From: Spirodela intermedia
Taxonomy: Eukaryota > Streptophyta > Magnoliopsida > Alismatales > Araceae
Length of the DNA: 64,000 bases
Assembly (NCBI GenBank): GCA_902729315.2
Contig: LR746276.1
Coordinates: 4,627,669-4,691,668, forward strand
Direction of reading: 5' to 3'
The position numbers were made by a program, and so were the translations under genes. The notes below the pieces were generated by a model. The model had not been told where the DNA came from. It was given only the letters and a program-made list of their open reading frames with translations, and ran no database searches. This document shows, one piece after another, positions 1-10,500 of this stretch; position 1 is the first letter of the stretch; each line of letters opens with the position of its first letter.

Positions 1-1153
1 TAAGGAAGCCTCTACTTATGTCAAGATGACAAGTATAACATGAGATACTGATTCTTCAACTAAGTTTAATGCCATTTTTTTCAAGGAATCAAGAGTTACA
101 ATGCTCTAGGGATTGATTCAAAAGGATTAGGATTTATCGCAATTGAATCCAATCTTTCATGGACATGCTTCTTGCATACCTATGAACTTTGGAGTTCATC
201 TTGGTCAATTTGATCTCTCTCTCCAAATTATTTGACTCCTCTCTTTCATAGATGGATCAATATTCTACTTATGTCCAAATTACTATATGCATTGTTGGAA
301 GATCCAAACTAAAACTTTATTACATATCTCTTGACAAATCTATGAATATTATATTTGAATATCAGCTCCACTAAAACTATAAAGTCATATCTTGGGAAGT
401 TATACATGTCGATTACATGAGATGAATACAAATGATTTATACTATGATAACAAAGGTGAGGTGGCCTCATATTATCACATGATATTATTTAACTTGTATT
501 ATATAAGTTGATTTATTTTATATTGCTTGATAGACTCAGTTAACATTATCTTGATTAATTCAACTTTAATGTTGTCATAGTGCATATGATTAACAATAAT
601 TTAGATAAAATATTTAGTAGATTCTCATAACTTACTAGAATGGTCTAAATATATTTTTTAAACTTTTCATAAATGGTATTATTTTTCACATTTTCACCAA
701 GTTTATTAGTGATGGTTGGAATTGACAAGACAAAGCTATTGCATACTGATGAAAATGAGTTATTCAGAGAATTAACTTTTGTAGTTTGAGAAGATTCAGA
801 ACAACTATGTAACTAATCCTTGCAATAAAAAGAATATTTTAAGTCATCAAAATAGGAGGATTTGCATTAAGTTTAGTTGATATTTGTTACAATATACTTT
901 AATACATTCAAATTGTATTCAGGTTGTGGCTCCCACACTCAAGTTATCTCAACTGTCTTGATAAAGGAAATTTAAACTTTATGGATTCTTCCATGTGATC
1001 CTAACTTGTAGACATTCATATTTTTTATATTTACTTGAGGATCTCATAGAATTTGGTCACTTGTATGAGGGTCTCATAGACTTTTCTAGCAATGCATCCA
1101 ATAGCAAGGTTTCTTAAACAAATTTTGACATGTAGCAACAAGTTGTGAGATTT
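1..1153. other. AT-rich stretch with no recognised gene
   Basis: No open reading frame of useful length and no recognisable domain was seen on either strand. The sequence is AT-rich and continues in character on the other side of the gypsy element (from 6496), so it is probably the site into which that element inserted. It may itself be old repeat DNA, but no family could be named. Confidence 0.5.
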
Positions 1154-1601
1154 TGATAAGAACCCGGATCAAAGAACTATGAATATTTCTTATTAGATGA
1201 AAGAACAATCTCTAGAACAGAAATATCAAAGATAAAACACAATAAAGAATTCAGAATAGATAGAGGGTCGCATACAACCCTAGAACCTAGAATAGATGGA
1301 GGGTCGCATACAATCCTCCAACCCCTTCTCGTAGATGCACAAGATACTAACTCCGATTTCTCCGCCCCCCCCCCCTCTCCTTCCTAATCTGCCCCTCTTT
1401 ATATCCTCTCCTTTCCCTCTCTTATTTAGGCAGTTAGTCTCTTGCCATAACTACTCTTGTCATAACTGCTCTTTGTCATAATTGCTCCTTGTCATATTAT
1501 TCCTTGCCATAATTGTGCCTTCCCTCAATAATACTAACCGTTATTGACTTATTGGGCTTTGGGCCTTCTTCCTTCTAGCAGATGTGCGTGGAGCCTTATC
1601 A
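1154..1601 (-). repeat. 3' LTR of the minus-strand gypsy element
   Basis: This 448-bp terminal repeat begins TGATAAG and ends CTTATCA. It matches 6116-6495 along its length, including the duplicated internal phrase GAGGGTCGCATACAA. It is 68 bp longer than its partner. Most of the difference is a stretch around 1320-1380 that includes a run of ten or more C residues and is missing from the other copy. Confidence 0.93.
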
Positions 1602-1603
1602 AT

Positions 1604-1613
1604 ACTCTCCCCC
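1604..1613 (-). other. Polypurine tract of the gypsy element
   Basis: Read on the minus strand this is GGGGGAGAGT, ending two bases inside the 3' LTR boundary. This is the expected place and composition for the plus-strand primer of an LTR retrotransposon. Confidence 0.8.
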
Positions 1614-1617
1614 ATGA

Positions 1618-4600
1618 GCTTTACCTTGTCTTCAAGGTAGAAGTCCGAAAATTGCTTGTGGAGGGATGAAGCTAGTTCCTATGAAGCTTCAAAATCAAGG
1701 AGATCAACCCATTTGACCAAGACTTCTGTGTCAAAAGAGGAATTCTGAATGGCGAGGATATCTTGGGGGGTCACATTCCATTCCAAAGCATTAGTCAGTA
1801 TGCCTAGAATATGGGTTGACAGTAAGCAAAATCCCTAGTGCTTTGTGAAGTTGAGAAATGTGGAAAATTGGGTGAATAGTGATGGAGTTGAGAAGTTTCA
1901 ATTTGTATGCCACCTAACCAATGTGCTCTTGGATAGGGTAAGGGCCAAAAAAATATGGGACTCAATTTTTCATTAGCTTTCTTGGCTAATGATTTCATAC
2001 GATAAGGTTAGAACCTGATATAAGCCAAATCTCTCACTTTAAACTCTTTGTCTTGTCAATGTTTGTTAGCTTGTGCTTTCATCTTGGACTGTGCAGCCAA
2101 GAGATGTTTCTTGAGAGGTTGAAGTATATCATCTCTTTCTTTTAGATAAGTGTCGACTACATCAATTGGTGACATAGGAGATCCATAACGTGTAAGTGTG
2201 GGAGGGTCCCATCCATACATTGCTTTAAAAGGGGTCATCTTGATAACAGAATGATGTGAAGTAGCTAACAGCCCAATGTAACCAGTCACTCCATAACTTA
2301 GGTTTATCATCAGTAAAGCATTAGAGATAATTCTCTAAGCTTCAGTTCGCCACCTCTATTTGCCCATATGTTTGGGGTGATAAGAAGAACTCATTTTTAA
2401 TTCTGTGCCTTGATGTTTGTTGAGTGCTTTCTAAAAAGCACTGGTAAATATGGTCCCTCTATCAATCACAATAGATCTTGGAATGCCATGCAGCTTGATG
2501 ACTTCCGTTGCAAAGATTTGGGCAATGTTTGGCTGTGAATGTATGTCTAAGGGGTATAAAGTGACCAAATTTGTTGAGTCTGTCCACTATGACGAGAATG
2601 GAGTCATAGCCTTTCGATTTAGGTAGACCCTCTATAAAATCCATGGAGAGGTCCAGATCATATTCGGAATAAGTAGGGGCTACAAAAATCCTATTGTGAC
2701 AAGGTTGAAACCTTATTTAATTGATAGATAATGCATTCATTAATATTCTGTTTGATCATTTTCTTCATGGTAGGCCCATAGACATGTTGAGCAATTCGTC
2801 GATAGGTTTTTAAAAATTAAGCATGACCCCCCAGTGGGCTGTCATGAAATTCACGTCATAATGTGGATAGAAGAGTAGATGTAAGGGATAGCACCAGCCT
2901 GCCTTTGTAGAGAAGGGATCCTTGTTGAATTGAGTAATGTGAGAAAGAAGTTGAGCCTTATATGAGTGCAATTTTGATTTTAGATAGTTGTGAGTCATCT
3001 TCCACCTCTTTGTTGATTGTGGTTACATCCACTCCTTGTGCAATGCACATGGGTGCCACCACTACCTCGGTCAATCGTGGTGCTCTAGATAATGCATCTA
3101 TAGTTACATTTTTCTTGCCTTATTTATATTGTATTTGAAAATTAAATCTCATTAGTGTAGTGAGCCATTTGTGATATTTTGAGTGAATCTCCTTTTGGTC
3201 GAACAAGAATTTCAAATTATATTGGTTTGTTTGAATAATGAAAGGGTGGAGCATGAGATAATGCTTTCACTTTTTGACTACCATCACAATGGCGATGAGT
3301 TATCTCTCATAGGTAAACTTTAGACGAGAGTGTTCCTTGAAAGCATGGCTGAAATAAGCTATTGGTCATCCTTCCTACATCAATAATGCACCTATGTCGT
3401 GCTTTGAAGCATCTATTTCAACAACAAATTTCTAAGAGAAATTAAGTAGGGCCAAAACTGGTGTGGAAGTCATCGCCACCTTCAATTTATGGAAAACTTC
3501 TTGAGCAATTTAATCAAGGGCCATGATAAAGTGGCATAACATTTGACAAATCCGGCAATCATAGACAGTTATTAGTCTTAAGAATCCTTGTAATTCTTTC
3601 AAATTCTTAGGACTAGACCAGTCCCAAATTGTTGAAAATTTTCCTTGATCTGTAGATACTCCTTTTGTAGAAACCCAATTACTAAGGTATTCCAATTGAG
3701 ATTGCTTGAATTGACATTTTTTTTCATTGATATAAAGGCTATTAGCTGCAAGAATAAGGAAGACATTATCCAAATGTTCATCATATTCTTTATGAGTCTT
3801 ATTGTATACCAAGATATTATCAAAAAATATCAATATGAATTTCCATTGATAAGGTCTGAATATATCATTCATTAAGTACTGAAATGTGGTTGGGGCATTA
3901 ATGAGCCCAAATGACATAACCTTGAATTCCTAGTGGCCTTCATGGGTCTTGAAAGTGGTTTTCTAAATGTCTTCTTGCTTCATATGGATTTGATAGTAAT
4001 CAGACTTTAAATCTAGTTTAGAAAAAATTGACATTCCATGCAACTCTTCCAGTAACTCATCGACAATAGGAATAGGGAACCTGTTTAGATTTGTGGATTT
4101 ATTTAAGGCCTTATAATCAATACAAAATTGCAACTGCCATCCTTTTTTTTACAAGTAGTTTGGGGCTAGCAAATAGACTTTTAGAGGGTTGAATGATGTC
4201 TGCAGTACATAACTCATGGACAAGTTGTTCTATTTCATCCTTTTGAAATCGTGTATACTTATATGGTTGTAGATTAATAAGCTGAGTACTTGGTAATAAA
4301 TTGATGGCATGATCATCTATTCTTTCTGGAGGAAGCCCTAACAGGGCTTCAAAGACCTATGGGAATTGTTTTTGTAGTCTACCTACTATCTCTAATTGTT
4401 CCAGTGAGGCGTTTAAATTCAATGCAGTACTAGACAATTGGTGTAATTCTACTACACATATGTGGCTTCTTTTTAATTCATGTTTTGTTGCTTTGAAAGA
4501 TATTGTTGTTTTGTTTAAACTTGCATCCCCACGAATGGTGTAGATCGTGTTGTTGAGCATAAATTTCATGATTAGTTTCCCATAATATGAATGTATCCAT

Positions 4601-4860
4601 CAATGTTTTAAGTCACTACATTCTCAATACGACACTTGTGCTACTTAAATCCAAGGGAAGACAATCTTGAATAATGAGGAGATCTTGGATTTTGAGTGGA
4701 ATGTTATGACATCTCCTATGATCTTGCACGGTATGCTAGTTGCCCATCACAATACCATAACTGTGGAATTTGCTGATAGATAAAGATAGCTCTTCCTGCA
4801 ACTTATTGCATATGAAATTATGGGTAGCACCAGTATCTATAAGAATGGTTACCTATTGAT
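1618..4860 (-). pseudogene. Decayed gypsy pol: protease, RT, RNase H, integrase, chromodomain
   Basis: In minus-strand order the protease core DTGATH lies near 4820-4850. The RT palm lies at about 3510-4330, with an MSFGLINAPTTFQ box and FFDN in place of the FFDD catalytic pair. RNase H follows at about 3000-3480. Integrase fragments follow at 2462-2644 ([15 protein letters not shown]) and 2056-2310 (a segment with MTPFKAMYGWDPP). The chromodomain near 1640-1760 contains EVLVKWVDLLDFEAS and then a TAG where related elements have tryptophan. Several in-frame stops and frame changes separate these pieces, so no functional polyprotein can be made. The product would have been the copying and integration machinery of the element. 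Confidence 0.9.
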
Positions 4861-4889
4861 TATGCATGATGTCTTTTACCTTCATAGTT

Positions 4890-6060
4890 TCATGCTAAGT
4901 CAATCCCCTAATAGAGTTTAATGAGACATGGGCTACGAATAAAGTATCTTCCTCTTGTGAGCGACATTTTAGTGGAGCCCAATCTTCCTCTTGGAACTCT
5001 TCTTGGGACTGCTCCTCCTCTTGGACAATGAGTATATTAAGGTTCCGCCTACATATGTGGCTTGGCCCAAACCTATCATTACAATAAAAACACAATCCTT
5101 TGTTTCTTCTTTCTTGTAGTTCAATTTTTGTCAATTGAATTTGTCTTCTGTTTCCCTTGTTATTGCTCATAATTTGTGAAGTATATGTGGACATCCCACC
5201 TTTATTTGAGGCACTAGCTGTGGTCACTTGGGTTTTCTCCAAATTCAATTGCTCATTTCTGAAATTAGATATCAAAGGAGGCCTTTGTGGTGTGGGGTAT
5301 AAGCAATTATAACATGTTTGGGTGGTCGTGGTTCCTACTTTCATGCTTACCATAGAGTACAGATATGAGCTTTAGCTTGTACTGAAGTACCATAATTTCA
5401 CATAACCCAATAGGCTTGGACATAGATAATCCTGATTGGATTTCAGGCTTGAGTCTTTTTAGATATGTATGCTCTAGTATTTCTGTTGGTATGTTTAGAA
5501 GATAGGTTGAGATTGGTTCAAACTCTATCGTATATTCTAATGTGGAACTCTCTTGTTTTAGGTTCAAAAGTTTCTAATACATGTTGTTAGCTACTAATGA
5601 ACCAAATTGACCACTAAGTTAGATTTTAAACGATCATGTTCTGGTGTTTGATTAAACGACCAAATCATATCAATCACGAAATAGAAAGCGATGTTCCATC
5701 CACAAATACCAATCTAGGGCATCACCCTCCATGCTCAACATTATTGTTTCTAAATGATCATGTTTTAGTATTTGGTTAATACGAAAATACCTCTCAGCCC
5801 GTAGTAACCATACATCAAGATTATTGCTAGTGAAATTTGGAAGCTCAGTTCGGCAATTGGGCTTGTAATTGCTCTTCCTTTGCTCCGGATTTTGAAGTGA
5901 GTGTTGTTCTGGTTGTCTTTGAGACTGCTCTGGTGGAGGTCCATTTGGTAGACATGCCATCAAGGTTGCTAGTTGTTGGGTGGGTTATTGTAGCATTTCT
6001 TTTGTACTGCTATTATCTTTCTTAAGAGCTTCGAGATCAGCTTCCAAAGATTCCATCCTT
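4890..6060 (-). pseudogene. Decayed gypsy gag with zinc knuckle
   Basis: The capsid-like part (5670-5963) contains NNLDVWLLRAERYFRINQI and is followed by a frameshifted segment at 5307-5567. The nucleocapsid part (4895-5353) holds a retrotransposon zinc knuckle, GLCFYCNDRFGPSHICR. The reading frame is broken between these pieces, so this is a relic. It lies directly behind the primer binding site, as gag should. Confidence 0.88.
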
Positions 6061-6100
6061 GCAATAGTAAGCCCTTTAACCATACATGAATAGCCCAGTT

Positions 6101-6114
6101 TGGCTCTGATACTA
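6101..6114 (-). other. Primer binding site (initiator tRNA-Met type)
   Basis: On the minus strand this reads TAGTATCAGAGCCA directly after the 5' LTR. TATCAGAGCCA is the standard complement of the 3' end of plant initiator methionine tRNA, which primes minus-strand synthesis in many plant LTR elements. Confidence 0.85.
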
Positions 6115-6115
6115 G

Positions 6116-6495
6116 TGATAAGAACCCAGATTAAAGAACTAGGAATATTTCGTATTAGATGAAAAAATAATATCTAGAATAGAAATATCAAAGATAAAAC
6201 ACAATAAAAAAACCCAGAACAGATAGAGGGTCGCATACAACCCTAGAACCTAGAATAGATGGAGGGTCGCATACAATCCTCCCCCCTCCTTCTTGATCTA
6301 CCCCTCTTTATATCCTCTCCTTTCCCTCTCTTATTTAAGCAATTAGTCTCTTGTCATAATTGTTCTTGCCATAAATGCTCTTTGCCATAACTACTCCTTG
6401 CCATAATTGTGCCTTCCCTCAATAATACTAACTGTTATTGACTTATCAAGCTTTGGGCCTTCTTCTTTCTAGCATATGTGCGTGGAGCCTTATCA
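6116..6495 (-). repeat. 5' LTR of the minus-strand gypsy element
   Basis: This 380-bp repeat has TGATAAG...CTTATCA ends and pairs with 1154-1601. It holds the TTTATATCC-type TATA region and would have started transcription toward lower coordinates. Many single-base differences from its partner point to an old insertion. Confidence 0.93.
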
Positions 6496-7244
6496 AACTT
6501 CATGTTTGAATTTTCAGTATGAATAGTGTTTGGAGTAATATTTTCATATTTTCTATTTATTAAAAGTCAAATCATTCAACTCTATTTGATAGGTAATAGA
6601 AGATGTGCATAATTGACCCATAAAGCAATTGAGAAGGTGAAATCTCTATGTGATAATTTTAGATACAAAAATATGCTAAAGTTATTAAATATTTCTCAAA
6701 TAAGAAACATATAATAGGTCTATGGTAAAAAAAAAGAATTAAGAATTCATCTTACCTTATGAAATAAAAGTATACACTCATAACCTTTAGTTAATAGTCA
6801 CTAAATAATAATTTAAATACATTAATTAAATACATACATAAGTAATAAATATTTTACAAAAAGTATACTTTACACACATTTGACCAAGCCCTCAAGCCAT
6901 TGACTTTGTATTCTTGTGTAGCACTCTATTTGTGATGGCTTGGATAGTTTCCTTAGTCATCTAGACACTTTGTAGAAGTAAGTAAAAATGAGCCATATAT
7001 TTTTTTAATTATGACGTTAAGTAGACTCAGTAGCATGATCTCTTACATGTTGAATGTTTATGATTCAAATGGATTTCACAAATAGGGAGTTTTCCTGCCA
7101 TCTAAAAGAGGTAGACCATGAAACTCAGAACCAATTGGCAGCAAGTAGAAGAAAGCCATCCATTTTAAGCTTTTATCATTTATTGCTAACACATCTGTTT
7201 GTAGGTGGAGCCAAGCTATGGGTCAGTTTCCTTAATAAGATCTA
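6496..7244. other. AT-rich spacer downstream of POLL, no gene seen
   Basis: No supported gene. A 63-codon open frame at 7054-7245 on the plus strand has no recognisable feature and is most likely chance. The stretch separates the gypsy relic from the 3' end of the polymerase gene. Confidence 0.5.
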
Positions 7245-7436
7245 ATGCTGGGGATTCAAATCTACCAAATATATAATATATGTCTGTACAAATTTATATA
7301 AATGGACAAACATGCTATATACCCAAAAGACTTACTCCCAATGTTGGGGATTTGAATCTACCAAATATATAGTATATATCTGTACAAATTTATATACATG
7401 GACAAACATGTTATATACCCAAAAGACTTGCTCTCA
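7245..7436. repeat. 96-bp tandem duplication ending at the POLL stop codon
   Basis: Two adjacent copies, 7245-7340 and 7341-7436, share the order ATGYTGGGGATT, AATCTACCAAATATATA, ATGGACAAACATG and ATACCCAAAAGACTT with few differences. The second copy ends exactly over the TGA of POLL (7434-7436), so the duplication makes up the first part of the 3' untranslated region of that gene. Confidence 0.9.
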
Positions 7437-7532
7437 CAAATTCCTCTGATGTGGTTCCAGCCAGGGAAACCCAAGCACATCAAACACCTCCCTTTCTGAG
7501 TGACAATGCACGCTCGCACTTGATTTTGCACC
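7434..7532 (-). CDS. POLL: POLL exon 14 (C terminus)
   Basis: Residues 522-553 with [20 protein letters not shown] and a TGA stop. The C-terminal [13 protein letters not shown] is the standard end of plant lambda polymerases, so the gene is complete. Confidence 0.95.
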   Translation of the reverse strand, partial: GAKSSASVHCHSEREVFDVLGFPWLEPHQRNL

Positions 7533-10500
7533 CTGCGGAAAGTTTGATCCATTTCTTTCCCAAATAAGAACTGAAAAATACGTGGGTTGATCAATTTATG
7601 TGGCTTAATCCTCACCCTTTTGCCATGCGAGCCTTGAGTAGCTACAAATAGCCCGGTGTCATCAAGGCGGTAGCCCTTGGATTCTGCTAACAGCCTCAAC
7701 CTGAAATCAACGCCAATTTAACAGCTTTAAGGAAATAGTACCGCTCACAGCAAAACTCCACCCACAAGGACCCCAGTTTAGTGAGGAATCATGAGGCACC
7801 TTATTACCCACATCCCCTCTTGGAGTCAGGAGGGAGCTTGTGTTCTATGTGTTCTTTATGTCAGAATGGGAAGTTCTTAACCAGTCCCTCGTTTTATATG
7901 GATGGACTAATTAGAGAAAATTTACTACTTTTTTTTTTTACTTATTGTATTCTCCATATCTAAACATGTCACTCGAGAGTTTTCTGGGAATCAAGGTGAT
8001 GTCTCCATCAAAATCGCAATTCTGTCTTTTTTCCATAAACGGCGAACTGAAATTCTTTCACCGGAAATAGCTTTAGGATTTCTCGAACTTTTCTAAAAAA
8101 AGGAATCAAGGAACAGGTATCCAGAGTAAGTAGGTGTAAGAGTACTGACCGCCTATTTAGCACATCATTCCCCGTCCATGCAATCAACCCAAAAGCATAT
8201 ATATCACGTGGGTACACCTAAACGTGGAGAAGAATCAGTTCATACGACAATAAAAAATAATGCAGTACAAAATCATGAATAATACAGAATATAAAATTAG
8301 TATTGCTTCAATTTTTCAATTAGAATGGAGGAAATCTTGTGGAGAAATCTTCAACCACACGAGCAAAAGTAGTATGAAAATACCTTCTTACTCTCTCGAT
8401 CTCCCTTCCAATCAGATAGATCCCCTCAGCAAGGATAATTGTCTATTGGAAAGGAAAGCTCCTGGCATGAGACTTAATTTCCTGACGTACCTTAAGATCA
8501 ATTCGATGGCGCTGATCTAGGTCTGGTTCTGTGCAAAGCCCAAAGTATGTGTCCACGCCTGAATCAGTTCCCTGAAAGTTTTTCTATCATTTACTACACG
8601 TTCACTCAGTAGAACTCTAGCAGCATCGTTAAACATGATTACTGAATGAGTACAAAAACTTCGGTAGAGAGAATCATATGCCTAAAACAACAGCAAGAAC
8701 AAGTGCTTTCTTTAAAAACGGCATAATGAGACGTTACTTATGATTTTGATGTTCCAGTTAAAGAGATTACGGCTTTGCTAACCATAGTATGAAAACCATA
8801 TCTCTTCAGGAGCATCTGCATAGGAAAAAGATTACATGCAAGCAATCGTGGAACACATTATTGCATTGATCGAATGATTTTTGTCCTGGTCTCATGAAAT
8901 AGACACCACCCAATTCATTTTCTGGTCTTTTTCTTTCAGGGCTTTGATGAGGATTGATAACTTCTAGCTAGCCCAGGGGGTAAGATGTCTTCCATTCCCC
9001 AGTCAATCTATGCCATTTTAAGGTCCACATCTTAAATTTTTGATAAATCCTTGCGCTTCCAATTTTTTCCTGCATCAACCCATGTAGATCGTCGTCCAAA
9101 ATAAATCCACGAACTGACAGCTGTTCGGCTGACTTCACCGATGAATTAGGTTTAATGTTCATATTCCATCAACCAGTATCATCATCATGGCAAGATCACC
9201 AAAAGACTACCTCTAATATACGTTACATTGTTCATAATCACGTGGGTACATCACATAAATGCCGACTTCTTCATGGGAAGCATCTCACAGCATTGGTGAA
9301 ATTCTTAGCTGCGTCCTTCCTGAAACATAATAAAATGATTACTGCAGCAAGTGGTGTGGTAAGAAGGGGATTCCCTGTTGATTATTTTATGCCCTCACCT
9401 TCCTACGCCTTATACGATGTACAACGGCTGTGTAACCTTTATTCTTCAAAAGAGTTTCCTCTCTACGGCTCTCCAGCTTGAAAGTGCTACAGAGAAGACA
9501 GACACCATGCCCACTGAGAGGAAAGTAGAACTCCAGCTGCATCTTCCTCTGGTCCTTGGAACAGAGAATGTCTCAGGGGACCCAAGAAGGTGGCTGCCAC
9601 CAACTCTTCCAAGGCTTCAACATGTAGGGGAATGCTTAGGTCTTAACGGGGGGGATTTGGACAAAATTCGAGGTATAAATTCTAAAAAACTAACTCAAAT
9701 CTGGATTCAATGGGTGTCAACAGATTTTGGATTGTTCTTTATATCTACCACTCTAAATTCAGTCTTCCGAAATGCGTCTCTAATATTCGATCAAATAAAT
9801 ACTAATCCAGGGAAAAAGTCTCTGTTTACACAACCAGTCAGAAATGCTCATCCTCATGTGCCTTTTGCCAATCTAAAGATAAAAAAGGTCGTATCACTGG
9901 CATTTGTATTCTTCATGGATTTCACCATCAATCTAATTCTTATGAAAAAAAAAAGATGGGTGACACTACATCCACATCGAAGAAGAAGAGAAGGCAGATG
10001 CCTAAGAACCGTTGAAATGGAGGCTTTTTGCTAAATACATGAAGTAAAGATGGTAACGTTGAGTACATGAAGGAACCCACATGCAACCCAACAAGCAACT
10101 CAGATCAATATATAATGTTAGACGATATTAGTGGACAACCCCTATCACAACCAAATACAAGGGAAATACACGTTCATGACTACTCAAGCGTTCTTCAATC
10201 ATAAGTTAAACTTGAATATACGTAAACTAGTTTGGGGCATATTTTAGATACTATCTTAAATACATTTTGCTAAAAAAAATGCTCAGTTATTCTTTCAATC
10301 AATTTTTTTGATTATGACTGACGGAAATGATGTGTAATCTTCTACCCTACTTTAATGCCATACACTGCCCAAAGAGAGAAAAATCTACATGAAATGTGGT
10401 CAACACATTCCAAACTACCAACAGATGTATGAATGTAAATAAATAAACTATATGCCCACATAGGGAGGGCTCTGTACACTGATTCAGGCTGTTTCGAGAA

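Larger units (their letters stand above)
1154..6495 (-). mobile_element. Degenerate Ty3/gypsy chromovirus LTR retrotransposon
   Basis: This is a complete-length but dead LTR retrotransposon on the minus strand. Two LTRs with TGATAAG...CTTATCA ends bound it. Reading on the minus strand from 6115 one meets a tRNA-iMet-type primer binding site, gag with a zinc knuckle, an aspartic protease core (DTGATH, near 4820-4850), reverse transcriptase, RNase H, integrase and a C-terminal chromodomain, then a polypurine tract. That domain order is Ty3/gypsy, and the chromodomain places it among chromoviruses. Every domain is broken by stops and frameshifts. The reverse transcriptase catalytic box reads FFDN instead of FFDD. 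No clear 5-bp target duplication is visible (flanks GATTT and AACTT), which suggests age or a rearranged edge. Confidence 0.93.

Noticed and set aside
9378-10034. 218-codon plus-strand frame in POLL intron 10
   Set aside because: The translation has no family motif and ends in lysine/arginine runs from A-rich DNA. Its antisense also reads partly open, so neither is supported as a gene.
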